Part shown: positions 1 through 13,584 of the stretch, one piece after another | Position numbering within the stretch: position 1 is the stretch's first letter | Layout of the letters: each line of letters begins with the position of its first letter | Assembly (NCBI RefSeq): GCF_021538675.1 | Contig: NZ_JAJUKH010000010.1 | Span: forward strand, 62,001-126,000 | Reading direction: 5' to 3' | Length of the DNA stretch: 64,000 bases | Source: Paenarthrobacter sp. AR 02 | GTDB lineage: Bacteria > Actinomycetota > Actinomycetes > Actinomycetales > Micrococcaceae | Notes under the pieces: generated by a model | The model's database searches: none | What the model saw: the letters and a program-made list of their open reading frames with translations, nothing else | Told to the model about the DNA's origin: nothing | Position numbers and translations under genes: made by a program

Positions 1-2
1 AC

Positions 3-821
3 TGGGACAACTCGGAAACCCCAAGCGTCGAGGTCCCCCTGGGAGACTTTTTCTGCAACGGGTTCGCACAGCGGGCGCTCGTAACCTCCGAGCCCATCGT
101 CGTAGCCCCAACGGGCGGCATGAACTGCTTCATTCCCATGCCCTTCCGCCAAGGAGCACGGATCACCATTGAAAACCAACACGGTGGAGAACTGACCCAC
201 TTTTTCTACCAGATCGACTACACGGTCGGGGACGACGTCGCAGATGCGATGTACTTCCACGCACAGTGGCGTCGATCAAACGGAAATCTCCCGCACGGCG
301 AGGATCACGTGATCCTTGACGGCGTACAGGGCCGCGGTAGCTACCTCGGCACCTATGTCGCCCTCGCGTCCCTGCAGCGGTACTGGTGGGGCGAAGGTGA
401 GGTCAAGTTCTACGTGGATGACGACACCGATTACCCCACCCTTTGCAGCACAGGCCTCGAAGATTATGCAGGAGGCGCCTGGGCATTTCAGGACGAGCTA
501 CGCACCGTGCCGGACCCGAAGGTTGTAACCTTCAACGCGCCATACTTCGGGTACCCGTTCCACGAGACTGTCGACCGGACCAAGGCCGCTCCCTTCCATC
601 CCGGAATGCCGCCCATGCACGCCCTTTACCGTTGGCATATACCGGACCCCATCTATTTCCAGGAACGGCTGCGGGTGACAGTCCAGCAGATTGGTACTTG
701 GGACCACGGGGGACTGTTCGAACGCAGCGACGACATCTCCACCACGGCGTACTGGTACCAAGACGGCATCAACCAGCAGCTTCCGCAGCTTCCCGGGGCC
801 CAGCAACGCTGGCCGAGGTAA
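3..821 (+). CDS. GH172 (DUF2961) glycoside hydrolase, 5'-truncated by window edge
   Basis: The reading frame is already open at base 3 and runs 272 codons to a TAA at 819-821; the true start lies outside the window. The visible part begins with a WDN..TPSVEVPLGDFF stretch and continues through HFFYQIDY, FHAQWRR, GRGSYLGTYVA and GLEDYAGGAW, all typical of the DUF2961 beta-sandwich family, now GH172. Characterised GH172 enzymes act on alpha-fructofuranosyl or arabinofuranosyl linkages, for example in difructose dianhydride I. The fructokinase-like gene that follows suits release of a fructose-type sugar. Substrate is inferred; the family call is firm. No secretion signal can be judged because the N-terminus is missing. 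Confidence 0.85.
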   Translation, partial: WDNSETPSVEVPLGDFFCNGFAQRALVTSEPIVVAPTGGMNCFIPMPFRQGARITIENQHGGELTHFFYQIDYTVGDDVADAMYFHAQWRRSNGNLPHGEDHVILDGVQGRGSYLGTYVALASLQRYWWGEGEVKFYVDDDTDYPTLCSTGLEDYAGGAWAFQDELRTVPDPKVVTFNAPYFGYPFHETVDRTKAAPFHPGMPPMHALYRWHIPDPIYFQERLRVTVQQIGTWDHGGLFERSDDISTTAYWYQDGINQQLPQLPGAQQRWPR

Positions 822-883
822 AAGATCTCAGTTGGGTGGCAGGTTTGCTCGGTACGACCCGGGCTCGAATCTAATTCACCTAT

Positions 884-931
884 GAGTTGGAGGATGTGGC
901 GACACGAAATAGTCGACGCATCCTCCGACTC
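884..931. other. Inverted repeat in the GH172-fructokinase gap
   Basis: Arms 884-896 and 919-931 (GAGTTGGAGGATG and CATCCTCCGACTC) pair at 12 of 13 positions around a 22-base loop. It lies 62 bases past the GH172 stop. No T-run follows, so it could be a weak terminator, a processing hairpin or an operator. Confidence 0.4.
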
Positions 932-999
932 ACTAACCTGGGGCGTGAGCTGGTACGGCAGGCGGCCACCCCGGTCTTGAGAGATGCCGAGCGACCGAC

Positions 1000-1155
1000 G
1001 TTGGGGCGCACGTCGTAGCCAGTGCCTCAAGGCGACAACAACATACGGCTTACGCAAACGAAGGAACGGCCACCTTCGGCAACCTCACGATCAACGAGAT
1101 GAGCGCGGCGACCTGGTCCGACGTTTCCGGCGGGTCATCCCGCCGTTGCGGCTAG
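1000..1155 (+). pseudogene. Possible C-terminal relic of a secreted glycosidase
   Basis: In one frame the DNA reads GAHVVASAS, then about 10 residues on, YANEGTATFGNLTINEMSA, before a TAG at 1153-1155. This resembles the last beta-strands of a GH32-type or concanavalin-like sandwich domain (pattern 'A..GTATF.NL'). There is no start codon or upstream domain in frame. It would fit a deleted fructan hydrolase between the GH172 and fructokinase genes, but the match is from memory and short. Confidence 0.25.
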
Positions 1156-1208
1156 CCGGCTGCGGAATGACCTGCCGCTCCCCTACCAACACTGCCCGAG
1201 AGACAAAC

Positions 1209-2168
1209 ATGGAATACCTCAAAGCAGCCCGCCCGGACGCCCAACAGCCCCTTGACGCCGTCGTTGTAGGCGAAGCGCTGATCGATGTGGTCACCACCTC
1301 AAAGGGCCAGGTTGAGCACCCCGGCGGATCACCCGCTAATGTCGCCTATGGCCTGGGGCTCCTGGGAGTCACCACGGGCCTGCTCACGGCCATCGCACCC
1401 GATGCCCGGGGGACATCAATTGAGAATCACCTCCACCGGGCAGGTGTATCTCTTCTGCCCGGATCAAAATCCCTCACCCGCACGGCAACAGCCACCGCAA
1501 GCCTTGCCCGCGACGGATCCGCCGATTACGACTTCGACATCCACTGGCAGCTGCCTACAGCAACGCCCGCATATTTTCCCAAAATCCTGCACACCGGTTC
1601 CATAGCCACCTTCCTCAACCCTGGGGCAGGTGCCGTCAAAACCTTGCTCGAACAAGCCCACAAGCATTGCACCATCACCTACGACCCGAACATCAGGCCA
1701 TCCCTGCTCGGCAGCCATGCTGAAGCCAGGAACCTTTTCGAGGATCTCGTCTCGCTCACAGACGTGGTGAAACTCAGCGACGAGGACGCCCACTGGCTCT
1801 ACCCCTCGAAAACACTGGAAGAAACCGCTGACCACGTCCTTCGGCTGGGTGCCGGACTGGCAGTGATAACCAAAGGTGCCGCCGGCTCCCAATTCGCCTC
1901 CCCGTCCGCGAGCATCACCATTCCAGCATTCAAAGCAACCGTGGCGGACACCATCGGTGCCGGTGACTCCTACATGGCCGCGCTCATCCTGGGCCTGCTC
2001 ACCCGCGGCACCGAAGGCTTCGCCCCCACCGTCATGGAGCAGCTGGGACGCACCGCAGCCGCCGCAGCGGCCATCACCGTGCAGCGCGCCGGAGCGAACC
2101 CGCCCACCCTGGACGAACTGAGATCTGTAGTCGATGCATCGACGAACCGGTACTATACAACCGCATAA
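1209..2168 (+). CDS. PfkB-family carbohydrate kinase (fructokinase-like)
   Basis: A 319-residue sugar kinase of the ribokinase/PfkB fold, probably phosphorylating fructose or a similar ketose with ATP in the cytoplasm. The N-terminal motif VVGEALIDVV, the substrate-site stretch HPGGSPANVAYGLGLLG and the C-terminal PfkB signature DTIGAGDSYMAAL (catalytic Asp in GAGD) are all visible. The start at ATG 1209 is preferred over an upstream in-frame ATG at 984 because the family homology begins right after it; the upstream extension looks like relic DNA. With the GH172 gene it suggests uptake and phosphorylation of fructose from a fructan-derived oligosaccharide. Substrate is inferred from context only. 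Confidence 0.85.
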   Translation: MEYLKAARPDAQQPLDAVVVGEALIDVVTTSKGQVEHPGGSPANVAYGLGLLGVTTGLLTAIAPDARGTSIENHLHRAGVSLLPGSKSLTRTATATASLARDGSADYDFDIHWQLPTATPAYFPKILHTGSIATFLNPGAGAVKTLLEQAHKHCTITYDPNIRPSLLGSHAEARNLFEDLVSLTDVVKLSDEDAHWLYPSKTLEETADHVLRLGAGLAVITKGAAGSQFASPSASITIPAFKATVADTIGAGDSYMAALILGLLTRGTEGFAPTVMEQLGRTAAAAAAITVQRAGANPPTLDELRSVVDASTNRYYTTA

Positions 2169-2534
2169 AGTCGCGACTCACACTGTGGAATGAACTTTCG
2201 AGGTTATGCCTTGCTGAACTACACCCAACCTGACGTCGCCGCCGCCTGGCCAGCGACGATTCGCCCGTCGGCGAGTTCAGGACTGTTCCTAGGTACCTGT
2301 AGAGCTGCAAGAGGTATCACCCCAAAGACCGGCCCAAGAAATTTCCATAAGGCCCCGATTTTTGAACCATTTTATGATTCTCGGTGCACTGCACCCGGGT
2401 TTCCTGCCGCTCCTCATGTCAGGTTGGCTTCTGAGAGCATCATGGAGCGACTGTCAATGAAACCGAATTTCGCCCTATTCTGACGCCGAAGTTGATGGGC
2501 GCGGTGTGTAGCGGACGCTCCTAGGGTTTCTGTT
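2169..2534. other. Intergenic DNA, no supported gene
   Basis: Between the fructokinase stop and the terminator. An open frame at 2190-2483 has atypical composition, no visible ribosome site and no family resemblance. I see nothing functional here. Confidence 0.5.
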
Positions 2535-2555
2535 CCATCGGGCACGACCCGATGG
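2535..2555. terminator. Rho-independent-like terminator between convergent genes
   Basis: Perfect 8-bp stem CCATCGGG / CCCGATGG with loop CACGA, followed on the plus strand by a T-rich stretch (CTTTTTG at 2567-2573). It sits between the rightward fructokinase and the leftward TetR gene and directly abuts the TetR stop codon at 2556-2558. Confidence 0.7.
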
Positions 2556-3215
2556 CTACGGACGGCTTTTTGCGTGGACCCTATCGGTGGCGCCAGATGA
2601 CCATCCTGCGTTTTCCTCCGGCACCAGGATCAGATCGAGGTAGCCCTTGAGGATGCCGGGCACGTCCACGGTGTCAGGATTGAGGAGCCACTCGGTTTGA
2701 ATTCCTTCCCATAGAGCCACGATGGTAGGTCCCGCGACATCAGGGTCGACGCCCGGCCTGAGCCGGCCAATGCTCGCCAGATACCGCAGTTCCCCGCTGT
2801 ATTCCTTCCGGAGGCGGGCGAAGCGCTGGACGAAGTAGTTACGGGCGGGGTGGTCCTCAGTTGTGGCTTCCCCGGAGAGTACGGAGTAGAGCTCTACGAG
2901 GTGGGGAAGCCCTTCATTGTGCTCCGCCTGCCGCACGATGGTTTCGGCAAATCGCTCCCGTGTTCCCGGGGTGCTCGTGGATATTCGGTCGCGGTACTCG
3001 AGCACCGCCACGAGCAGCTGGGCTTTGGTGGGGAAATGGTGGAGGAGCGTGGTCTGGTTGATCCCTGCCCGGTCCGCAACGTCCTGGATGCTGCCGCCGT
3101 TGTAGCCCCGTGACCCGAAGACCTCTACGGCGGCTTCAAGAATTTGCCGTTGGCGCTCGGCGGTCTTGGCGTAGGGGCCGCGCGGGCCTGAGCGTGCGTT
3201 CGCCTTCTTAGTCAT
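2556..3215 (-). CDS. TetR/AcrR-family transcriptional regulator
   Basis: A 219-residue repressor-type protein. Residues about 15-65 form the TetR helix-turn-helix: RQRQILEAAVEVFGSRGY, then GGSIQDVADRAGINQTTLLHHF. The C-terminal ligand domain has the length and pattern of the TetR_C_6/BetI-like group. ATG 3215 is chosen because the family homology starts shortly after it; an upstream in-frame start would add 25 atypical residues. It is divergent from the beta-galactoside transport operon, with about 120 bp between start codons, so it most likely controls that operon and itself. The ligand is unknown; a galactoside or galactose derivative is an inference from context. Confidence 0.85.
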   Translation of the reverse strand: MTKKANARSGPRGPYAKTAERQRQILEAAVEVFGSRGYNGGSIQDVADRAGINQTTLLHHFPTKAQLLVAVLEYRDRISTSTPGTRERFAETIVRQAEHNEGLPHLVELYSVLSGEATTEDHPARNYFVQRFARLRKEYSGELRYLASIGRLRPGVDPDVAGPTIVALWEGIQTEWLLNPDTVDVPGILKGYLDLILVPEENAGWSSGATDRVHAKSRP

Positions 3216-3241
3216 GAAATCCAGTCTAGTTTCATTAAAAA

Positions 3242-3257
3242 CTGAGCATCTACTCAG
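3242..3257. promoter_or_regulatory. Candidate TetR operator in the divergent promoter
   Basis: Inverted repeat CTGAG-N6-CTCAG in the 122-bp gap between the TetR gene and the solute-binding protein gene. Flanking AAAA on the left and TTTT on the right extend the symmetry. Position and symmetry fit an operator of the divergent regulator; this is inferred. Confidence 0.5.
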
Positions 3258-3337
3258 CTTTTGTGTTAGCCTTGTCACGTCGGGCCGCACGGCCCCGGCG
3301 CCGTGTCCGCGGCGCTGACCATAACGAAGTGGGACTC

Positions 3338-4678
3338 ATGCCAGCTCTGACACGACGACAAGTCCTTTGCGGTGGACTCGGCGCCTCCGCCTTTGCCCTT
3401 CTCACCGGATGCGCCACTCCGGGCACTGTTTCCGTCAATACCGCACCTGCAATTCCTGCGGCCAGTACCGGTGAGAAGGTGACACTGACGTACTGGTCCT
3501 GGCTCAAGAATGTTCAGAAGGTTGCTGACATCTGGAACGCGAGCCACCCGGACGTCCAGGTCGAGACCGTATGGATCCCCAGCGGCAACCGCGGCGGGTA
3601 CTCCAAGCTTTACGCCGCGCTAGCGGCCGGCGGCGGCCCTGACCTAGCGCAGGTTGAAATGCGCACGGTCCCCGAGTTCATGCTCGTCAACGGGCTCGTG
3701 GATCTCTCGCGCTACGGTGCCCGTGACTATGCGAACCGTTACGACCCCGCACTGTGGAGCCAGGTGAGTTTCTCCGGGGGTGTCTACGGCATCCCCCAGG
3801 ATTCGGGGCCAATGGCCACGTTCTACCGCCCGGACGTCTTGGCTAAGATAGGCGCCTCTGCCCCAGCGACGTGGGAGGAGTGGGCAGCCGTCGGGCAGGA
3901 GCTGCGCAGTGTCGACGCTTATATCGACTGTTTCTCCCTCGCGGACACCTCCTACTTCGTGTCTTTTGCCGCGCAGGCTGGTGCCCGCTGGCTGCGTCCA
4001 GCCGAGGATGGATGGGTCATCAACATGACTGACGATTCAACGCTGAAGGTCGCGCGGTTCTTTGACCGGGCCATCGATGACGGCATCGTTACTACCGCTT
4101 ACGGCCCCTTTACTCCCGGCTGGTACGCGGCGGCCTCGAGCGGGGAGCTCGCCTCGCTAACGAGCGGCAGCTGGGCCGATGCGCTCGTACAGAGCGTCAG
4201 CGGCGGAGCTGGAAAGTGGCGTGTGGCGCCCATGCCCATCTGGGACTCAACGGGATATGGGTCGAGTTACCTTGGCGGGTCTACCGCGGCTGTCCTGGCT
4301 AACAGCAAACACCCCCGCGAGGCCCTTGAGTTCGCTGTCTGGATGACGTCCACTCAGGCCGGCATCGACGCCGAGATCGCCAACAGTGGCATCGGATGGT
4401 CGCCCGTGCCGGGCATGATCGGTGCCACGCGTGAGAAGCCATCCGACTTTTTCGGGGGGCAAAACTACAACCAGAACGTCATCGTGCCAGCGAGTAAGTC
4501 GCAGAACATGGACTGGTCTTGGTGGCCCGTCACCACGCAGTCCTTCAACATTTTGAGCGACGGGTTTCGTCGTAAGGCATCGGGCACGAGCTTCGTCGAC
4601 ACCGTAGTGGCTGCCGAGCAACAGATCATGACCGCCTTCAGGAACAAGGGCCTGACGATTAGGAAGGAGCAGGCATGA
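3338..4678 (+). CDS. ABC sugar transporter, extracellular solute-binding lipoprotein
   Basis: A 446-residue family 1 (MalE-like) solute-binding protein. The N-terminus has a TRRQ basic segment, a hydrophobic stretch and the lipobox LLTGC (Cys about residue 25), so it should be exported and lipid-anchored; the twin arginine suggests possible Tat export. The mature part opens with VTLTYWSWLKNVQKVADIWN, typical of the family. ATG 3338 gives a complete signal peptide; the 25 codons upstream in frame do not look coding. First gene of an operon with two permeases and a beta-galactosidase, so the ligand is probably a beta-galactoside. No ATPase gene is present; a shared MsiK-type ATPase elsewhere is usual in actinobacteria. 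Confidence 0.9.
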   Translation: MPALTRRQVLCGGLGASAFALLTGCATPGTVSVNTAPAIPAASTGEKVTLTYWSWLKNVQKVADIWNASHPDVQVETVWIPSGNRGGYSKLYAALAAGGGPDLAQVEMRTVPEFMLVNGLVDLSRYGARDYANRYDPALWSQVSFSGGVYGIPQDSGPMATFYRPDVLAKIGASAPATWEEWAAVGQELRSVDAYIDCFSLADTSYFVSFAAQAGARWLRPAEDGWVINMTDDSTLKVARFFDRAIDDGIVTTAYGPFTPGWYAAASSGELASLTSGSWADALVQSVSGGAGKWRVAPMPIWDSTGYGSSYLGGSTAAVLANSKHPREALEFAVWMTSTQAGIDAEIANSGIGWSPVPGMIGATREKPSDFFGGQNYNQNVIVPASKSQNMDWSWWPVTTQSFNILSDGFRRKASGTSFVDTVVAAEQQIMTAFRNKGLTIRKEQA

Positions 4679-5624
4679 GCACCGCGGCAGAAACAGCACA
4701 TCCGGCAGTACCTAGGCGGGAGGGCCGTGACCGGGCAAGGCAACAGCGTCGTGCCGTCACCAGCGCACCCTGGATCCTGCTCGCACCCTTCCTGGCACTC
4801 TTCGCCCTCACGTTCATCTTCCCGATCATCGCTGCGGTCGGTTCAAGCTTCACAAAAGTGACCCGCAGTGGCCTCTTCGGCGAAATGGGCGTCCACTCCG
4901 GGTTTGCGGGTTTCGAAAACTATGCCCGCGCACTCGGAGACGGAAGCTTTGTCGCCTCGATCGGCCGGGTGCTGCTCTTCGGCATGGTCCAGGTCCCTGT
5001 CATGATCGCCCTTTGTACGGTTCTTGCGCTCCTGCTGGAGTCAGCCTCGGCTAAGTGGCCCGGTTTCTTCCGCGCCGCGTATTTCATGCCTTACGGCGTG
5101 CCGGGTGTCATCGCGACCATCCTCTGGTCGTTTCTTTACGTCCCGGGCCTGAGCCCGCTGGTGGACGCGGCCGGGTCTGTGGGCCTCACCGTGAACTTCC
5201 TTGGCCCGGATACCGTGCTGTGGTCCATCGCCAACATCGTTACGTGGAGCTACACGGGCTACAACATGCTGATCGTCATAGCCCAGCTCAAGGCAATTCC
5301 CAGTGAGGTTTATGAAGCTGCGCGCGTGGACGGTGCCGGACCTCTCCGGGTCGCGTGGACAATCCAGCTGCCGCTCATCCGGCCCGCCCTCGTGCTCACC
5401 ACGGTGTTTTCCATCATCGGCACGCTTCAACTGTTCGCCGAGGCCCAAGTCCTCCAGACTGTTGCGCCGGCCGTCAATAGCCAGTACACCCCGAACCTGT
5501 CCGCCTACACTACTGCCTTTGCGTACAACGACTACAACGTCGCCGCCGCCCAGGCCGTGCTCATCGCCCTCGCGGCTTTCATCCTCTCCTTCACCTTCCT
5601 CCGGTTCACGAACAGGAAGTCCTC

Positions 5625-5628
<4 letters not shown>
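4675..5628 (+). CDS. ABC sugar transporter permease, MalF-like
   Basis: A 317-residue inner-membrane permease of the binding-protein-dependent transport family. Six hydrophobic segments are apparent, the first about residues 29-55, with the EAA loop EAARVDGAGPLRVAWTIQLP that contacts the ATPase near residue 218. Its ATG overlaps the stop of the binding-protein gene by 4 bases (ATGA), and its own stop overlaps the next permease in the same way, so the transporter is translationally coupled. It forms the channel heterodimer with the next gene product. The N-terminal 20 residues are polar and Arg-rich, as is common in actinobacterial MalF-like permeases. Confidence 0.92.
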
Positions 5629-10344
<4,716 letters not shown>

Positions 10345-10348
<4 letters not shown>

Positions 10349-11353
10349 AAATCTTGGTTACAGGCGGCACAGGCTATATCGCTTCCCACACTGTTTTGTC
10401 CCTGCAGGAAGCCGGCCACGACGTGGTCGTCATCGACAACCTGGTCAACTCCAGCGAGGAGTCACTGCGTCGCGTGGCTGAACTCAGCGGCAAGACCGCG
10501 GAGTTCCACCACGTTGACCTGGTCGACGAAGCCGCCGTCGAGGATGTCTTCGCCGGCGCCGGCATCGATGCGGTCATCCGTTTTGCCGGGCTCAAAGCCG
10601 TGGGCGAGTCGGTGCAGGAGCCGCTGAAGTACTACTACAACAACCTGGTGGGCACGTTGAACCTGATCCGCGCCATGGACCGGCATGACGTCCGCTCCAT
10701 CGTGTTCAGCTCCTCTGCCACCGTCTACGGCGAACACAACGCCATCCCCTACGTGGAAACGATGGAGATCGGCGCCAACAACCCCTATGGACGCACCAAG
10801 GAACAGATCGAGGACATCCTCTCCGACCTCGGAACCGCCCACTCCCGCTGGCACATCGCACTGCTGCGCTACTTCAACCCGGTGGGCGCACACCCCTCCG
10901 GACGGATTGGCGAGGACCCGCAGGGTATCCCCAACAACCTGGTCCCGTTCATCGCCCAGGTGGCCGTGGGCCGCCGAGAGAAGCTCATGGTCTTCTGTGG
11001 CGACTACGACACCCCCGACGGCACCTGCCTGCGCGACTACATCCACGTGGTGGACCTCGCCGAAGGACACGTCGCGGCGCTGAACTACCGGCGTCTTCCG
11101 CTGGAACCTCGGCTCCGGCAAGGGCTCTTCCGTCCTGGAGGTCCTGCGCTCGTTCGAAAAGGCGGTGGGTAGGCCCATCCCCTACGAGCTCACCGGCCGC
11201 CGCGCGGGAGACCTGCCCGCATTCTGGGCCGACTCCAACTCCGCTCTGGCTGACCTGAACTGGTCCACCACCAAGACCGTGGACCAGATGTGTGAAGACC
11301 ACTGGCGGTGGCAGAAGAACAACTCCCAGGGCTTTATATCCCACCGCGAATGA
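10345..11353 (+). pseudogene. galE: UDP-glucose 4-epimerase with a frameshift (galE)
   Basis: The frame from 10345 gives a clear NAD-dependent GalE: Rossmann motif TGGTGYIASHT, catalytic Ser region SSSATVYG, and the YxxxK pair in NPYGRTK. After about codon 249 (near 11092-11098) the frame breaks and ends at 11172. The true C-terminus, WNLGSGKGSSVLEVL through RPIPYELTGRRAGD to SHRE and TGA at 11353, continues in another frame. A single base change would restore about 336 residues. The glycine motif has Ala where GalE usually has Gly (YIGSHT). Either a recent pseudogene or a sequencing error; the damaged galM next door favours real decay. Confidence 0.85.
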
Positions 11354-11373
11354 ACTGTAGGAGCAGTGGATAA

Positions 11374-11625
11374 ATGCAGACAGAGAATTCCACCTGCACG
11401 GACTTCCACGAGCATGAACGCACGCAACACGATTCCATCACCGTTCATGTGCACACACGAACCCGTTTGGAGGCCGCCGTCGAGGCCGTCGTCCAAAAAC
11501 TCGCTGTTTGCGCGAGATATCGGAGGCAGGGAATTCGGGTGACCCGGACGGCTCCGGGGACTGTCATCGTAAGCCTCGACCCCGATGTTCCCTGCGGCAT
11601 GAGCTACGAACAAACTACCTGGTAG
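11374..11625 (+). CDS. Small conserved hypothetical protein, paralogue of 19248-19496
   Basis: An 83-residue protein of unknown function. AGGAG lies about 10 bases before the ATG. After a His-rich start it has the pattern ITV...E..V.AVV followed by G(I)RVTRTAPGTVIVSLDPDVP.G. The same pattern recurs in the small gene at 19248: GIVVTR....FSVRLSPDISPGTTVE. Both sit in front of a metabolic gene (here 6-phosphofructokinase). It has no membrane segment and no metal motif. I know of similar short proteins in Arthrobacter genomes but no function. Confidence 0.5.
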   Translation: MQTENSTCTDFHEHERTQHDSITVHVHTRTRLEAAVEAVVQKLAVCARYRRQGIRVTRTAPGTVIVSLDPDVPCGMSYEQTTW

Positions 11626-11720
11626 TACACGAAGGCGATAGGGCGAAATCAGCCTTATGCCTGTCTTGGGCTTTTCTGATGGCCCCTTTCCAACATGGCA
11701 ACTGAACCTAGGAATCACGC

Positions 11721-12746
11721 ATGAAAATTGGAATCTTCACCAGCGGTGGCGACTGCCCCGGATTGAACGCGGTCATCCGCGGCGCCGTGCTGAAAGGCAT
11801 CACCATCCACGGCCACGAGTTCGTCGGATTCCGCGACGGCTGGCGCGGCGTGGTGGAGGGCGACATCATCGACCTTCCCCGCACCATGGTCCGCGGCATC
11901 GCCAAGCAGGGCGGCACCATCCTGGGCACCTCGCGCACCAACCCGTTCGACAACGGCGGCGGCCCGGATGTCATCAAGGCCCACATGGACCGCCTGGGCA
12001 TCGACGCGATGATCGCGATCGGCGGTGAAGGTACCCTGGCCGCGGCCAAGCGCCTCACTGACGTCGGCCTGAAAATCGTCGGTGTTCCGAAGACCGTGGA
12101 TAACGACCTCGACGCCACTGACTACACCTTTGGTTTCGACACCGCCGTGCAGATCGCTACCGAGGCCATCGACCGGCTGCGGACCACCGGCGAGTCCCAC
12201 CACCGGTGCATGATCGCCGAAGTGATGGGCCGCCACGTGGGCTGGATCGCGCTGCACGCCGGCATGGCGGCTGGCGCCCACGCCATCCTCATCCCCGAAC
12301 AAGAAGTCAGCATCGACCAGAATACCCAGTGGGTAAAGGAAGCCCACCACCGTGGCCGCGCACCCCTGGTGGTCGTCGCAGAAGGCTTCATTCCCGAACA
12401 TATGGACGGGGCTTATTCCGAGCGTGGCCTGGACACCTTCGGCCGTCCCCGCCTGGGCGGCATCGCCGAGCAGCTCGTCCCGGAGCTGGAAGCCCGGACT
12501 GGCATTGAAACCCGCGCCACCATCCTGGGCCATATCCAGCGCGGCGGCGTTCCGTCCGCCTTCGACCGGGTTCTGGCCACCCGCCTCGGGATGGCGGCCA
12601 TCGACTCCGTCGTTGAAGGCTACTGGGGCACCATGGTGGCCCTCAAAGGAACGGACATCCAGCACGTCAACTTCCATGAAGCTCTGGGTCAGCTCAAGAC
12701 CGTCCCGCAGAAGCGTTACGACGAAGCGGCCGTCCTGTTCGGCTAA
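11721..12746 (+). CDS. pfkA: 6-phosphofructokinase
   Basis: A 341-residue cytoplasmic phosphofructokinase converting fructose 6-phosphate to the 1,6-bisphosphate. The N-terminal TSGGDCPGLNAVIRG loop, IGGEGTL, PKTVDNDLD (catalytic Asp) and MGRHVGWIA are all in place. Gly in GGEG is the ATP-type residue, while Lys in PKTVDND is of the PPi type; this combination is usual in the actinobacterial group that uses ATP. It follows the galactose genes in the same direction, 95 bp after the small protein, and could feed both galactose- and fructose-derived hexose into glycolysis. The gene appears intact. Confidence 0.93.
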   Translation: MKIGIFTSGGDCPGLNAVIRGAVLKGITIHGHEFVGFRDGWRGVVEGDIIDLPRTMVRGIAKQGGTILGTSRTNPFDNGGGPDVIKAHMDRLGIDAMIAIGGEGTLAAAKRLTDVGLKIVGVPKTVDNDLDATDYTFGFDTAVQIATEAIDRLRTTGESHHRCMIAEVMGRHVGWIALHAGMAAGAHAILIPEQEVSIDQNTQWVKEAHHRGRAPLVVVAEGFIPEHMDGAYSERGLDTFGRPRLGGIAEQLVPELEARTGIETRATILGHIQRGGVPSAFDRVLATRLGMAAIDSVVEGYWGTMVALKGTDIQHVNFHEALGQLKTVPQKRYDEAAVLFG

Positions 12747-12833
12747 CACTCAAAAGACAAACACTATTCGCGAACGCTATGCTCCCCGTCACAAAGCTGC
12801 TCAGCGTCTGCTGCAATGAAGCTCGAGGACGAC

Positions 12834-13082
12834 ATGCAAACAAGCACGACGCCGAATCAAGACCAAACAAACACCCACTCTTTCGCACCGTGGCAGCCTG
12901 TTGACGACTGGACTGTGCTGACCAACCAGGACGTCGAAGTTCACACTCACGGCAGCGTGACCGACCGCGGGCGGGTCGAAGCTGTCATGGCCGACGGATC
13001 TCTACTGTGGCTGATGCAGGACGGAGCCCACAGCCGGCGCGTTGTAGAACAACAACCAGGAACGTACATTCGCCGTATCTGA
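12834..13082 (+). CDS. Small conserved Arthrobacter hypothetical protein
   Basis: An 82-residue protein of unknown function. AGGA lies 5 bases before the ATG at 12834; an in-frame ATG at 12816 would add six residues. After a Thr/Asn-rich lead it has the pattern FAPWQPVDDWTVL....VEVH....DRGRVEAVMADGSLLWL, then QDGA..RR, resembling a small beta-barrel that I associate with short Arthrobacter proteins. It follows 6-phosphofructokinase by 87 bp in the same direction. Confidence 0.5.
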   Translation: MQTSTTPNQDQTNTHSFAPWQPVDDWTVLTNQDVEVHTHGSVTDRGRVEAVMADGSLLWLMQDGAHSRRVVEQQPGTYIRRI

Positions 13083-13519
13083 AACTGACAGCGATCGTGT
13101 CGGGGGGAAACTAGATCTGAGCACTCAAGCTTCGACGACCAGCGGCTCCCACCCATGGCGTCCGGATGGTGTAGCTCCGAGGCCGTCTCGTCATTGAAGA
13201 GCACACCCCAACCTGACGTGTAGGCCGTTTGACGAGGGACGACTCCTCCAGAAAAAGTGGGTCCGACTTTCTCTCGAAGCCCCGATCCACACATATCAAG
13301 CGCACAACGCTAGTGCGTGTCATCAAAGGAGTTCTTGGGGCATTTAGACCGTGGAGGGCGGTTCCGGAGCCCGTTTGCTCCTCCTGGGATTGTCAGGATG
13401 GGGTCTAGAGAGGTCATGGACCACTGTCAGACAAAGGAAACTTCACATCATTCTGACGTCAGCGCTCGGCTGTCTCGGTTGGAGACCCGTTCGGAAAACA
13501 GATATAGTTGAAGCACTAC
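13083..13519. other. Intergenic DNA, no supported gene
   Basis: About 440 bases between a small protein gene and the hairpins before the Abi gene. Short open frames on both strands lack ribosome sites and family resemblance. A short inverted repeat (CGCAC-N7-GTGCG near 13300) is the only structure seen. Confidence 0.5.
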
Positions 13520-13584
13520 GACCGGTTCCGCCTACTTCGGTAGGTCCAGGGCCGGTCTTCACTTTCCCTGAGCAGGAGGCTCAG
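13520..13584 (+). promoter_or_regulatory. Two hairpins before the Abi gene; the second encloses its ribosome site
   Basis: Hairpin 1 is GACCGG (13520-13525) with CCGGTC (13552-13557), with an inner CCTA/TAGG stem. Hairpin 2 is CTGAGC (13568-13573), AGGAG, GCTCAG (13579-13584), a perfect 6-bp stem whose loop is the Shine-Dalgarno core of the next gene. The TTG start follows at 13585. This arrangement could hold translation of a toxic defence protein low. Confidence 0.5.

Noticed and set aside
2190..2483. A 97-codon open frame downstream of the fructokinase
   Set aside because: No ribosome site, no domain, and composition unlike neighbouring genes.
11715..12749. A 344-codon open frame antisense to 6-phosphofructokinase
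   Set aside because: It mirrors the pfkA frame exactly and has no family resemblance; pfkA motifs on the plus strand are complete.
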